From contig NC_009380.1 in the NCBI RefSeq assembly GCF_000016425.1, positions 1,054,001 through 1,118,000 of the forward strand: a stretch of DNA of 64,000 nucleotides, in the 5' to 3' direction. Under the pieces are notes generated by a model. That model did not search any database. It was not told the origin of the DNA and was given only the letters and a program-made list of their open reading frames with translations. Made by a program: the position numbers and the translations under genes. Below, one piece after another: positions 35,975-48,162 of this stretch. Position 1 is the stretch's first letter. The number at the start of each line of letters is the position of its first letter. The DNA comes from Salinispora tropica CNB-440 (GTDB taxonomy: Bacteria > Actinomycetota > Actinomycetes > Mycobacteriales > Micromonosporaceae).

Positions 35975-37102
35975 TCAGCGTGTGCCGGGTGCCTCCGGGA
36001 GGTCGCCGGGGAGCAGGCCGAAGAGTGTGCTGTCCGTCCGGAGCCCGTCGCTGGTGGGAAAGCGTCCGCGCACCCGCCCCTCCCGGCGGAACCCGGCCCG
36101 TTCCAACACCCGCTCCGAGGCGACGTTGCCGGCGTGGGTGTCCGCCCAGATCCGGTCGAGCTTGACCTCGGTGAACCCCCATTCGGCGAGCAGGCGGACC
36201 GCACGGGTGGCGTACCCGCGTGCGCGCCAGGCCGGCAGCAGGCCGTAGCCGACCATCGCCTGTCGGAACTGCGGGTTGTCGTAGACCAGTTGGCAGACGC
36301 CGGCGGTGGCCCTGCTGCTCGCGTCGATGATGGCCAGGTTCGCGACCTGGTCCCGGAGCCATCGGGACTGCCCCTCTCGGCAGTTCCGTTCGATGTCCGC
36401 CCGCCGGGGCGGCTCCGGCGGCACCAGGATGGCGACCACCTCGGGCTGGGTGTGCAGGTTGTACATCGCCTCCGCGTGCTGCGGGTCGCGCGGCCGGAGC
36501 TCTACCACGCCGTCGGTGAGCCGGCCGTCGGGTAGGTCCGGTAGCAACCGTGGAGCCGGCCCCGGGGGGTCGTCGGCGAGCCGCGCCCAGGTGAGGAGAT
36601 CGGCCCGTTCGCCGTCTCGGCCGCGGCTCGCCAACCGGCGTACACCCTCGGGGCGGAAGCCGGCGGCCAGCGCCACCCGCTGGCTGGCGATGTTCTCTGC
36701 GACGGTGAGTAGCTCCAGCCGGCGCGTTCCGCTGGCGAACGCCCGGTCGGCGAGGGTCTGGGTCGCCGCCGTGGCGACGCCGCGCCCCCGCGCCCACGGG
36801 GCGACCCAGTATCCGATTGCGGCCTCCTGGCGACTGGGGACCGGGTCGTTCAGCCCGATCGTGCCGAGAAGTCGGTCCGTGACACGGTCCGCGATGGTGT
36901 ACGCGGCCCCACCGCCGGCCCAGGCCGCGGGTGCCCCTTCGGTGATCCACCACCGGGCGTCCGCCTCGGTGTACGGCGACGGCAGCGCCGGCAGGAAGTG
37001 CTGGATCAGCGGGTCGGCACAGGCGGCCGCGGTGTCGGAGATGTCCTCGAGGCGGGACAAACGCAGTCGGATCCCGGGCCCGTCGATGGTCTCCGGCGTC
37101 AT
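35975..37102 (-). CDS. Protein with two tandem GNAT acetyltransferase domains
   Basis: A 375-residue protein made of two GNAT folds. Domain 1 is about residues 8-180 (AAIGYWVAPWARGRGVATAATQ, acetyl-CoA loop, then NIASQRVALAAGFRPEGVRR). Domain 2 is about 200-370 (MVGYGLLPAWRARGYATRAVR, then NVASERVLERAGFRREGRVRGRF). Both keep the R/Q-x-x-G-x-G/A loop, so both may bind acetyl-CoA. The substrate is unknown, though RimJ/RimL-like features suggest an amine on a protein or small molecule. It interrupts the hpf-secA adjacency on the opposite strand. Confidence 0.88.
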   Translation of the reverse strand: MTPETIDGPGIRLRLSRLEDISDTAAACADPLIQHFLPALPSPYTEADARWWITEGAPAAWAGGGAAYTIADRVTDRLLGTIGLNDPVPSRQEAAIGYWVAPWARGRGVATAATQTLADRAFASGTRRLELLTVAENIASQRVALAAGFRPEGVRRLASRGRDGERADLLTWARLADDPPGPAPRLLPDLPDGRLTDGVVELRPRDPQHAEAMYNLHTQPEVVAILVPPEPPRRADIERNCREGQSRWLRDQVANLAIIDASSRATAGVCQLVYDNPQFRQAMVGYGLLPAWRARGYATRAVRLLAEWGFTEVKLDRIWADTHAGNVASERVLERAGFRREGRVRGRFPTSDGLRTDSTLFGLLPGDLPEAPGTR

Positions 37103-37379
37103 GCCGCCTCCGGCCCGGGCACCGGGTCGATCGGTCCGGGCACGGGGTCGATCCGGGCCTGCCGCGCCGCAGGCAGGTCCCGGTCCGGGTAGTTGATCTC
37201 GATCTGCTTCATCCGAACCATCGTGCCGGATCGTTCGCCGACGGCGTAATCGGATTGGCCGCCGCAGCGCTGACCGAGCGCGTTATGTCTGCTTCGGCGG
37301 AACGGACCCCGCCACCAGTGACCATCGCCGCGATGGAACGCCTACGATGGTTCGAGACTGTCTAGGGGAGCGTTGATCC

Positions 37380-40295
<2,916 letters not shown>

Positions 40296-40481
40296 CCGAC
40301 CTGCGCCGGGCGCGTTCTGCCCTCCAGCACGCAGTGGGCCGCGGTTCCCGGATCGGGGCCGCGGCCCGGTTACGTACTGATCAGCACCCGTGGGGCGACC
40401 CACCCGATCTGGCTGCTCGTGCGGCTACTGACGGCCGCGGTCGGCGCAGGGGCGCGGCTGCACGCGTTGCGGCCCGCACTG

Positions 40482-41075
40482 TCACAGCACGTTGAGGGCG
40501 GTGCAGAGCCAGCTGCCGCGGCGCTGTTCGAGGCGGATCGCCATGGCCCAGGTCCAGCCAGCTGGTCCGGCCAGCACGGCGGCCGCCTCGACGACCGCGT
40601 CTCGTGGCTCGCACACCCGCAGCCGGCGCAGGCGCGTGCCGGGCCGGGTGGAGCGGCGTCGCACCGGCCCCGCGCGGCCGGTGGCGCGGGTCAGCTCGGG
40701 CACCAGCTCGGCCGCCCGGGTCGGGTCGAGCAGTCGGCGTAGCTGGCTGGGGGCTCGATAGCCGTTGATCACCTCCAGACAGGTCGTGACGAAGCGATGC
40801 GCAACCCGGATCGCCTCCGGGGTGGCGGTGACCAGCGTCGTGGCGGGCACCCGGGTCGGTGCGCGCCGGGGCCCGGCCGGGCCCGGTCCGGCCCTGCGGC
40901 GCTGGCCGGGTGGGCGGGGCAGTGGGTCCGGGCCCGTCTGGAACAGGTCGAGCGCGAGTTGGCCGTCGAGCGGCCGGCGGGCGGGGTCGTCTTCGGCGCA
41001 GGGTGGGTCGATGGACGGGGCCGGGCGAAGCCGGACGGGGGGACGAGTCGGCTCGGGGCGGCGGACAGCAGTCAT
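40482..41075 (-). CDS. Rv3235 family protein
   Basis: A 197-residue protein resembling the actinobacterial Rv3235 family. A disordered Pro/Arg-rich head of about 90 residues leads to a C-terminal domain with HRFVTTCLEVINGYRAPSQLRRL and a final GSWLCTALNVL. No catalytic motif is seen and the function is unknown. ATG 41075 is preceded by GGAGGG. Location downstream of secA agrees with the M. tuberculosis order. Confidence 0.75.
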   Translation of the reverse strand: MTAVRRPEPTRPPVRLRPAPSIDPPCAEDDPARRPLDGQLALDLFQTGPDPLPRPPGQRRRAGPGPAGPRRAPTRVPATTLVTATPEAIRVAHRFVTTCLEVINGYRAPSQLRRLLDPTRAAELVPELTRATGRAGPVRRRSTRPGTRLRRLRVCEPRDAVVEAAAVLAGPAGWTWAMAIRLEQRRGSWLCTALNVL

Positions 41076-41173
41076 CCCAGCCCTCCAGATTCTTGTGTTT
41101 ACCTTCGTTTGCCTATGGCAGACCACGATTCTGGAGGACAAAAGAGGCGGGGGTCAATGCCTGTGGAGGGTGG

Positions 41174-41404
41174 CTACTCGGGCTCACGTTCGGCGAGCGG
41201 GTTGTCCCGAACCCACTCGGCGGTCTCCGCGTACTTGTGGTTGATGTACTCCTCAAGCCGCGTGCGCTCCACCCGCCACTGGCCGCGTCCGCCGATCTTG
41301 ATCGCCGGCAGCTCACCGCTGCGTACCATGTGGTAGACCTGCGAGTCCGACACGTTCAGCTCGGCGGCGACGTCGGACAGCAGCAGGAACCTCGGCTCCG
41401 CCAC
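41174..41404 (-). CDS. Excisionase-type helix-turn-helix DNA-binding protein
   Basis: A 76-residue protein with the MerR/excisionase fold: FLLLSDVAAELNVSDSQVYHMVRSGELPAIKIGGRGQWRV (residues 5-44). The GTG at 41404 follows GGGAG. Although the fold is that of phage excisionases, its fixed position by the Rv3235 gene in this lineage suggests a chromosomal regulator of the BldC/AlpA size class. No integrase lies nearby. Confidence 0.85.
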   Translation of the reverse strand: MAEPRFLLLSDVAAELNVSDSQVYHMVRSGELPAIKIGGRGQWRVERTRLEEYINHKYAETAEWVRDNPLAEREPE

Positions 41405-41617
41405 GCAAACTCCCTGAGTTGGCTGCGTTTGCCTTAGTTTGCCACCAGCAACACCCCGAAGGCAGCAGGGTCCCCCGCGCCACCGGGAGTGCGCTCGGGA
41501 ACACTCCGGGAACCCGGCTTTCGCCGAACCGGTCCGGGGTGTATGACGGTCACGGCGTACGGCATGGCCGGCGCCCCAACCGGCGCCCGCCGGTGGAGCT
41601 GAACTCAGGGAGAACCG

Positions 41618-42124
41618 GTGACCAATGAGCATGTCCGGGTGTATGTCCCGGCGACCGTGCCGATGCTGACTCTGCTGCGGACCGCCGGGCTCCCCGCGGC
41701 CTCCGCGCACGCGGTCACCCCGGCGCTGCGCGAGTGGTACGCCGAGGGGGACGAGGAGGAGCTGGAGTACGTCGCGTTCACGCGGGCAGCCCAGGACGCG
41801 CTCCAACTCCTACGAGCCGACGATGCGGCGCCCCGCCGCCGGGTCGTCGTCTCGGCTGATCTGCCCGCGACTACCGTCGGACCGGGCGATGTGGAGCTGG
41901 GGGCCAGCACGGTCGAGCTGGCCGGCCCGGTGCCGGTGCGGGCGGTGGCCGCCATTCACGTGGACGGGGTGGACGCGGCCAAGGATGTCGCCGCCGCAGC
42001 CGGAGTGGTCACCGAGGCGCTCGCCGGTGATCCGGACGCGCAGTTCGCCGTCGACGGCGCCGAGGACCATGAGCTGGAGTGGTACGACGTCACTGAGCTG
42101 GACCAGCTCCTCGGAACACGCTAG
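41618..42124 (+). CDS. DUF6912 family protein
   Basis: A 168-residue protein, start GTG 41618 after [56 protein letters not shown] and [11 protein letters not shown] are characteristic of the actinobacterial DUF6912 family as I recall it. The C-terminus is acidic ([15 protein letters not shown]). No function is known. It is divergent from the small DNA-binding protein at 41404. Confidence 0.75.
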   Translation: MTNEHVRVYVPATVPMLTLLRTAGLPAASAHAVTPALREWYAEGDEEELEYVAFTRAAQDALQLLRADDAAPRRRVVVSADLPATTVGPGDVELGASTVELAGPVPVRAVAAIHVDGVDAAKDVAAAAGVVTEALAGDPDAQFAVDGAEDHELEWYDVTELDQLLGTR

Positions 42125-42197
42125 CCCAGCCGCTCGACATGGTTGGGCGTACCCGATCTGCCTCGGCTGGCTCCGACCTCTTCCCGGTCGGCGCGGT

Positions 42198-43244
42198 TCA
42201 CTCTCCGTCCGGGTCGTCCTCGTCCACCGGGGCCGGCCCGAGGGTGCGGCCGAAGGCGATCATCGCGGTCAACGCGCCGACGAAGAGCACCCAGATCCCG
42301 TTGTCCACCCGAGAGGTGCCCAGGGAGGTCTGCGCCACCGCGTCCGCCTCGCTGAGCGCCCCAGCCAGATCGAGCAGCCTCCGCCCACCGATGCGTAGGA
42401 CCACCTCGGCGACCAGCAGCAGCAGGCCGGGGCCGGCCCCGGCGATCAGGTAGGCCGGCCAGCGCAACGTGAACGGATCGCTGCGGCGTGCCGCCCGGCG
42501 TCGGGCCCAGGTCAGGTATCCGAAGGCCACCATCCCCGCGACCAGGCCGGCGAGCAGGGACTCGGTACGGGAGACCCACTTCGCGGCACTGAGCAGCGAC
42601 TCCTGGGTTTCGCCCGCGCCGAAGAGGTCGAAGAGTGGGCTCCGTGCCCGGCTGAACGCCACGACGAAGACGAGCGTGCCGAGCCCGGCGGCCACCACCG
42701 CGCCGATCACCGGGGCGGTCCGCGTCGCGGCGATGCCCCCGCCGATGATGGCGGCGGCGGCGGTGGTGCCGGCGATCACGTTGGTCGTGGCCGTGTCGGC
42801 GTAGGTCAGGTTGATGGCGAAGGCGGCGGCGAGCCCGATCAGCAGCCCGCTGGCGACCGCCGCGACAAAGCGCAGGGTGGCCCGGTCTCGACCTCGGTGG
42901 GCGAGCAGGTCTGCTCCGAACAGTGCGAAGGCGGTGCCGGCGACGAGCGCGGCAGAGATCACCCCGGGTAGGGCAAAGGCGGAGAGGCTGATCGCGGTGA
43001 TCCCGGCCGCCGCCGAGTCGATCGCCGCGCGGGTAGACCAGAGCATGGCGGCCAGCCAGCCAAGCGCCAGCAGGCCGAGCGCCGGCGCGCCGGGAGCGAG
43101 CAGGTCGGCCCGTCCGAGCGTCGACGGCGTGCTGGCCGCGAGCGAGTCGACCGCCGCGTCCGGGTGCTCCGGGCCCGCCTCATCCGCGTCGGGGCTCGCC
43201 TGCACCGGCTCTGCGGCGGGGGAGTCGCCGGGCTGCTTCGTCAT
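42198..43244 (-). CDS. Multi-pass integral membrane protein
   Basis: A 348-residue protein with an acidic, disordered head of about 45 residues (MTKQPGDSPAAEPVQASPDA) and about eight to nine hydrophobic helices rich in Ala, Gly, Leu and Val. It ends in an acidic tail (DEDDPDGE). ATG 43244 follows AAGGGACG. No transporter signature motif is recognised, so function is unknown. It is convergent with DUF6912 and divergent from pruA. Confidence 0.7.
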   Translation of the reverse strand: MTKQPGDSPAAEPVQASPDADEAGPEHPDAAVDSLAASTPSTLGRADLLAPGAPALGLLALGWLAAMLWSTRAAIDSAAAGITAISLSAFALPGVISAALVAGTAFALFGADLLAHRGRDRATLRFVAAVASGLLIGLAAAFAINLTYADTATTNVIAGTTAAAAIIGGGIAATRTAPVIGAVVAAGLGTLVFVVAFSRARSPLFDLFGAGETQESLLSAAKWVSRTESLLAGLVAGMVAFGYLTWARRRAARRSDPFTLRWPAYLIAGAGPGLLLLVAEVVLRIGGRRLLDLAGALSEADAVAQTSLGTSRVDNGIWVLFVGALTAMIAFGRTLGPAPVDEDDPDGE

Positions 43245-43511
43245 CGTCGTCCCTTCGACCGGCACTCGGCCTGCGGCGCGGCCGGTGGTGCACCGGCCAA
43301 CCAGGGTACGCGTTCGTCGCCGTCGGTCCGGGAGCCGTGTCGGACGGTGCGGGGGAGTCGGGGTGGTGGGGATGGGGGCCCCGACGTGGGAGAATCAGTC
43401 GAGGTCCCGCCGCCGTAAGGCCCCCGTGGCCCCGGTGCTCGGCGTCGGCCGCCCGGTCGACGCTCCGTGGGTCCGATACCCCCACTGCCACGAACGCCCA
43501 GGAGTCTTTTG

Positions 43512-45140
43512 ATGGACGCCGTCTTCTCTGTGCCCGAGCCCCGCAACGAGCCGGTACGCCCCTACGAGCCGGGGGGCACCGACCGGGACCGGCTGCAACG
43601 GCGGCTGGTCGAGCTGGCCAACGACCGGATCGACCTGTCGATGACCATCGCGGGCGAGCAACGGATGGCCGGCGGTGTCTCGATCGACGTGGTGCAGCCC
43701 CACCGACACGCGCACGTGTTGGGCGTCACCGCCCACGCCACCCACGATGACGCTCGGGCAGCGGTGCAGGCCGCCAAGGACGCGGCGCCCGGTTGGCGGG
43801 CGTTGCCGTTCGCGGAGCGGGCAGCGATCTTCCTGCGCGCCGCTGACCTGCTCGCTGGGCCCTGGCGAGACACGCTGAACGCCGCCACGATGCTCGGCCA
43901 GTCGAAGACCGCATTCCAGGCGGAGATCGATTCGGCCTGTGAGTTCATCGACTTCCTTCGGTTCAACGTCCACTTCGCTCGCCGGCTCCTCGCCGAGCAG
44001 CCACTCTCCTCGCCGGGCACCTGGAATCGGTTCGACCACCGTCCGCTCGAGGGCTTCGTCTACGCGATCACCCCGTTCAACTTCACCGCGATCGCCGGCA
44101 ACCTACCCTCGGCGCCGGCCCTGCTCGGCAACACGGTGGTCTGGAAGCCGGCCCCCACCCAGCAGTTCGCCGCGCACTTCACGATGCGGCTCTTCGAGGC
44201 GGCGGGCCTGCCCCCCGGTGTGATCAACATGGTCACCGGCCGAGGCGAGGAGGTGTCCGACGTGGTGCTGGCCGACCCCGACCTGGCCGGCATCCACTTC
44301 ACCGGCTCCACCAAGGTCTTTCAGCAGCTCTGGCGGACCGTCGGCGAGAAGATCGCCCACTACCGGAGCTACCCGCGGCTGGTCGGCGAGACCGGCGGCA
44401 AGGACTTCGTGGTCGCCCACCCCAGTGCTGACGTGGACGCGCTGCACACCGCATTGATCCGGGGCGCGTACGAGTTCCAGGGCCAGAAGTGCTCCGCGGC
44501 CTCCCGCGCGTACATTCCGCGGTCACTGTGGGCGGGTGGGCTGCGTGACCGGCTCGCCGCCACCGCGGAAGCGCTCACCTACGGTGACGTCACCGACTTC
44601 AGTAACTTCGGCGGCGCCGTCATCGACGCCAAGGCGTACGCGCGGCACACCGCTGCCCTGGAGTTGATCTCCAGGGATGACTGTTGCCGGGTTGTCGCCG
44701 GCGGCACCGCCGACGACACGGTTGGCTACTTCGTCCGGCCCACGCTCTTCGAGTGCACCGACGCCGCGCACGAGACCTTCACCACCGAGTACTTCGGGCC
44801 GATCCTCGGCGTGCACGTCTTCGACGACGCGCGTTTCGACGAGGCGGTCGCCCAGGCCGAATCGATCGCGCCGTACGCGTTGACAGGCGCCATTTTCGCA
44901 ACCGACCGGCAGGTGGTCGACCGGGTCGCTGAGCGGATGCGGTACGCGGCCGGAAACTTCTACATCAACGACAAGCCAACCGGTGCGGTGGTTGGTCAGC
45001 AGCCATTCGGCGGTGCCCGCGCCAGTGGTACCAACGACAAGGCCGGCTCCTGGCAGAACCTGGTCCGGTGGATGTCCCCCCGCACGATCAAGGAGACCTT
45101 CGTCCCGCCGACCGACCACACCTATCCCCACATGCGCTAA
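43512..45140 (+). CDS. pruA: L-glutamate gamma-semialdehyde dehydrogenase
   Basis: A 542-residue P5C dehydrogenase that oxidises glutamate semialdehyde to glutamate in proline catabolism. Distinctive features are RPLEGFVYAITPFNFTAIAGNLP, GNTVVWKPAPTQ, LVGETGGKDFVVAHPSAD (Glu) and RGAYEFQGQKCSAASRAYIP (catalytic Cys). KPTGAVVGQQPFGGARASGTNDKAG near the end is typical of this enzyme. ATG 43512 follows AGGAG at 43500-43504. No proline dehydrogenase gene lies in the window. A strong hairpin follows. Confidence 0.95.
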   Translation: MDAVFSVPEPRNEPVRPYEPGGTDRDRLQRRLVELANDRIDLSMTIAGEQRMAGGVSIDVVQPHRHAHVLGVTAHATHDDARAAVQAAKDAAPGWRALPFAERAAIFLRAADLLAGPWRDTLNAATMLGQSKTAFQAEIDSACEFIDFLRFNVHFARRLLAEQPLSSPGTWNRFDHRPLEGFVYAITPFNFTAIAGNLPSAPALLGNTVVWKPAPTQQFAAHFTMRLFEAAGLPPGVINMVTGRGEEVSDVVLADPDLAGIHFTGSTKVFQQLWRTVGEKIAHYRSYPRLVGETGGKDFVVAHPSADVDALHTALIRGAYEFQGQKCSAASRAYIPRSLWAGGLRDRLAATAEALTYGDVTDFSNFGGAVIDAKAYARHTAALELISRDDCCRVVAGGTADDTVGYFVRPTLFECTDAAHETFTTEYFGPILGVHVFDDARFDEAVAQAESIAPYALTGAIFATDRQVVDRVAERMRYAAGNFYINDKPTGAVVGQQPFGGARASGTNDKAGSWQNLVRWMSPRTIKETFVPPTDHTYPHMR

Positions 45141-45149
45141 CCAGTTGGA

Positions 45150-45185
45150 CCCCTTCGCCACGTCCCGCCCGGCGTGGCGAAGGGG
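45150..45185 (+). terminator. Hairpin after pruA
   Basis: A 13-bp perfect stem (CCCCTTCGCCACG and its complement) with a 10-nt loop, followed by TCCTTTC. It ends the pruA message before the padR-type gene. Confidence 0.85.
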
Positions 45186-45293
45186 TCCTTTCATCCACTC
45201 AATATCGGTGGACAGTGCACATAGGAAGCCCTGATGGGTGGCGAAAACGTGAAATCCTGGACGTCGCGACCGCAAAGTGGCAGCGTGAGAGGC

Positions 45294-45809
45294 ATGGCGG
45301 ATTCCGGAGTCAACCCCACGGCGGCGGCCCTGCTCGGGCTGCTCCACGAGGGCCCGATGACAGGCGGTCAACTGATGGCCGCCGCCGAGCGCCGGTTGGC
45401 GCCGTACTGGTCAATGACCCGCAGCCAGGTTTACCGTGAGCTGCCCGTGCTGGCCGAAAAGGGGCTGGTGCGGCTCGGTAAACCGGGGCCGCGGATGAGT
45501 CAGCCCTATGCGATCACCGCTGCGGGTAAACGGACATTCTCTAGGTGGCTGACGGAGGAGCCGGGCCGGGACACAATTCGAAACCCGATCGCGTTGCGGT
45601 TCGCCTTCGGAAACCTGCACTCGGCCAGCCAGCTCAAGAACCTCCAGACAGCTGCGAACGAGTACCACACGGAGGCCCTGGCCCGGGTTCGGGAGCAGGT
45701 GAAGAATGCGAAGAAGGAAGGCGAGACGTACGACGCCAGTGCCCTGGAGTTCGCCGTTGCCTACCACAAGGCCGCCCTCTCCTGGCTCAAGTCCGCTCCG
45801 GTCGGCTGA
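45294..45809 (+). CDS. PadR family transcriptional regulator
   Basis: A 171-residue PadR protein. The winged helix spans residues 8-90 (ALLGLLHEGPMTGGQLMAAAERRL, then WSMTRSQVYRELPVLAEKGLVRLG and PYAITAAGKRTFSRWLTEEP). A helical C-terminal dimerisation domain follows. The ATG at 45294 gives the usual length; the upstream frame lacks a site. The usual target, an adjacent exporter gene, is missing here. Confidence 0.9.
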   Translation: MADSGVNPTAAALLGLLHEGPMTGGQLMAAAERRLAPYWSMTRSQVYRELPVLAEKGLVRLGKPGPRMSQPYAITAAGKRTFSRWLTEEPGRDTIRNPIALRFAFGNLHSASQLKNLQTAANEYHTEALARVREQVKNAKKEGETYDASALEFAVAYHKAALSWLKSAPVG

Positions 45810-45922
45810 CCCGGCAACAACCCTCTGCTCTGAGTGCGCGTAGCCCTCAGGGCTCGGAACCCGTGCCCTGGATCTGATGCCCCCCGGCGAAGCCGTCACC
45901 GGGCCCGCACGCTCGCACCTGC

Positions 45923-46168
45923 TTCGCAAGCTTGCTCCTGCTCTACAAGCCCGCTCCTGCTTCGCAAGCCCGCTCCTGCTTCGCAAGCTCGCTCCTCGCC
46001 CGCGCGGGATTTGTTTGGGCGTGGGCTGCGGGGCTCGCAAGCTCGCTCCTCGCCCGCGCTGGATTTGTTTGGGCGTGGGCTGCGGGGCTCGCAAGCTCGC
46101 TCCTCGCCCGCGCTGGATTTGTTTGGGCGTGGGCTGCGGGGCTCGCAAGCTCGCTCCTCGCCCGCGCA
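45923..46168 (+). repeat. Nested 19-bp and 54-bp tandem repeats upstream of prfB
   Basis: Four 19-bp units of the form TTCGCAAGCYYGCTCCTGC begin at 45923, 45942, 45961 and 45980. The last merges into three full 54-bp units (45981-46034, 46035-46088, 46089-46142) and a partial one to 46168. Within each 54-bp unit the AT-richer core GGATTTGTTTGGGCGTGG stands out. The array stops at the -10 box of prfB. The gap 45810-46183 has no other feature. Confidence 0.9.
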
Positions 46169-46169
46169 G

Positions 46170-46175
46170 TACGCT
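46170..46175 (+). promoter_or_regulatory. -10 element TACGCT for leaderless prfB
   Basis: It lies 8 nt before the GTG at 46184 with no Shine-Dalgarno. The -35 region falls inside the last partial tandem repeat. Confidence 0.5.
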
Positions 46176-46183
46176 TGTCTGTC

Positions 46184-47305
46184 GTGACCGATGCCGACTA
46201 CGCCGAACAGCTCAAGGACCTCGACGCCACTCTTCGCAACATCGAGTCGGTGCTCGACATCGACCGGCTTCGGGCGGACAAGGCCCGTCTGGAGGAGGCC
46301 GCCTCCGCCCCCGACCTCTGGGACGACCAGGCCCGGGCACAACAGGTCACCTCTCAGCTTTCCTACGTGAACGGGGAGATCAACAAGCTCGCCGAACTCC
46401 GCTCCCGCCTCGACGATGCCAAGGTGCTGCTGGAACTGGCCGAGGCGGAGTCCGACCCGGGTGCGCTGACCGAGGTCGAGGCGGAGGTCGCCGGACTGGC
46501 GAAGGCCATCGACGAGATGGAGGTCCGCACCCTGCTCTCCGGTGAGTACGACTCCCGGGAGGCGCTGGTGGCGATCCGCGCCGGCGCCGGCGGCGTGGAC
46601 GCGGCGGACTTCGCCGAGATGCTGCTGCGGATGTACCTGCGCTGGGCCGAGCGGCACGGCTACCCGACCGAGGTCTACGAGACCTCGTACGCGGAGGAGG
46701 CCGGGCTCAAGTCGGCCACCTTCACGGTCAAGGTGCCGTACGCGTACGGCACGCTCAGCGTCGAGTCGGGCACCCACCGGCTCGTCCGGATCAGCCCGTT
46801 CGACAATCAGGGTCGACGGCAGACCAGTTTCGCTGGGGTTGAGGTGCTTCCGGTGGTGGAGCAGACCGACCACATCGACATTCCTGAGAACGAGATGCGA
46901 TTTGACGTCTACCGGTCGTCCGGTCCCGGTGGGCAGAGTGTGAACACGACCGACTCCGCGGTTCGGATTACCCACATCCCGACCGGCATCGTGGTCACCT
47001 GTCAGAACGAGAAGTCGCAGCTTCAGAACAAGGCGTCCGCGCTGCGTGTCCTCCAGGCCCGGCTGCTGGAGCGGAAGCGCCAGGAGGAACAGGCCAAGCT
47101 CCAAGGCCTGAAGACCGACGCCGCCGGCTCCTGGGGTGACCAGATGCGCTCGTATGTCCTGCATCCGTACCAGATGGTGAAGGATCTTCGGACTGAGCAG
47201 GAGACTGGGACCCCCGCCGCGGTCTTCGACGGAGAGTTGGACGCCTTCATCGAGGCCGGTATCCGGTGGCGAAAGCAGCAGCAGCTTGCTGATGACAATG
47301 CGTGA
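46184..47305 (+). CDS. prfB: Peptide chain release factor 2
   Basis: A 373-residue class I release factor. The SPF stop-codon recognition motif (residues 204-206, RISPFDNQG) identifies it as RF2, reading UGA and UAA. GGQ (249-251, [10 protein letters not shown]) triggers peptide release. The frame is continuous from GTG 46184, so there is no programmed frameshift as in E. coli. It lies upstream of ftsE, ftsX and smpB, the usual actinobacterial order. Confidence 0.96.
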   Translation: MTDADYAEQLKDLDATLRNIESVLDIDRLRADKARLEEAASAPDLWDDQARAQQVTSQLSYVNGEINKLAELRSRLDDAKVLLELAEAESDPGALTEVEAEVAGLAKAIDEMEVRTLLSGEYDSREALVAIRAGAGGVDAADFAEMLLRMYLRWAERHGYPTEVYETSYAEEAGLKSATFTVKVPYAYGTLSVESGTHRLVRISPFDNQGRRQTSFAGVEVLPVVEQTDHIDIPENEMRFDVYRSSGPGGQSVNTTDSAVRITHIPTGIVVTCQNEKSQLQNKASALRVLQARLLERKRQEEQAKLQGLKTDAAGSWGDQMRSYVLHPYQMVKDLRTEQETGTPAAVFDGELDAFIEAGIRWRKQQQLADDNA

Positions 47306-47409
47306 CGGATCGTGGGCGCAGCGCGCCATCGAAGATTGCGAGTGCTGGCAGATCGATGATGTGTCCCGAAACTGAGGGGCGCGGGATTTGGCACATCGGT
47401 TACACCGCG

Positions 47410-47415
47410 TAGACT
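47410..47415 (+). promoter_or_regulatory. -10 element TAGACT for leaderless ftsE
   Basis: TAGACT ends 8 nt before the GTG at 47424 with no Shine-Dalgarno between. Confidence 0.5.
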
Positions 47416-47423
47416 CACGACCC

Positions 47424-48104
47424 GTGATTCAGCTTGAGCAAGTGACGAAGACGTACCCGAAGGCGTCCCGGCCTTCGCTCGACAACGTGTCCGTCGCGAT
47501 CGAGAAGGGCGAGTTCGTCTTCTTCATCGGCCCGTCTGGCTCCGGCAAGTCCACCATCATCAAGATGTTGTTACACGAGGTCGCGCCCAGTAAGGGCCGG
47601 ATCGTCGTGAATGGCAAGGATGTTACGTCGATGCGTTCCTGGAAGCGGCCCGCCTTCCGGCGCTCGATCGGCTGCGTGTTCCAGGACTTCCGGCTGCTGC
47701 CGAACCGCACCGCCTACGAGAACGTGGCGTTCGCGCTCGAGGTGATCGGCAAGACCAAGGCGGTTGCCCGCCGGGTGGTGCCGGAGGTGTTGGAGCTGGT
47801 CGGGCTGGGTGGCAAGGAGCACCGCTACCCGCAGGAGCTCTCCGGTGGTGAGCAGCAGCGGGTGGCGGTCGCACGGGCGTTCGTGAACCGACCGCTGATC
47901 CTGCTGGCGGACGAGCCGACCGGAAACCTTGATCCGGACACCTCCATCGAGATCATGCGTCTGCTGGACCGCATCAACCGCACCGGTACGACGGTCGTGA
48001 TGGTTACCCACGACTCGAACATCGTGAATCAGATGCGCCGCCGGGTCATCGAGATCGAGAGCGGCCGGATCGTCCGCGACCAGGCTCGCGGCGTCTACGG
48101 GTGA
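47424..48104 (+). CDS. ftsE: Cell division ATP-binding protein FtsE
   Basis: A 226-residue ABC ATPase. Walker A is GPSGSGKST (36-44), the signature LSGGEQQR, Walker [11 protein letters not shown] and the switch His in [13 protein letters not shown] and the FQDFRLL Q-loop are FtsE-like. With FtsX it couples the divisome to extracellular peptidoglycan hydrolases. GTG 47424 is preferred over an upstream GTG because of the -10 box. The gap to ftsX is 58 nt. Confidence 0.96.
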   Translation: MIQLEQVTKTYPKASRPSLDNVSVAIEKGEFVFFIGPSGSGKSTIIKMLLHEVAPSKGRIVVNGKDVTSMRSWKRPAFRRSIGCVFQDFRLLPNRTAYENVAFALEVIGKTKAVARRVVPEVLELVGLGGKEHRYPQELSGGEQQRVAVARAFVNRPLILLADEPTGNLDPDTSIEIMRLLDRINRTGTTVVMVTHDSNIVNQMRRRVIEIESGRIVRDQARGVYG

Positions 48105-48162
48105 GCCGGCGCCCCCACCCGACTGACGACCACCACCTGCCGGAGACGCGGAGGAATCTTCG

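Noticed and set aside
41174..41404. Phage excisionase
   Set aside because: No integrase or phage genes nearby, and the gene lies in a conserved core neighbourhood.
45932..46183. N-terminal extension of RF2 through the tandem repeats
   Set aside because: The repeats would encode a repetitive peptide absent from the family; GTG 46184 with its -10 box fits better.
46184..46300. Programmed frameshift in prfB as in E. coli
   Set aside because: The frame is continuous and no internal stop is present near the N-terminus.
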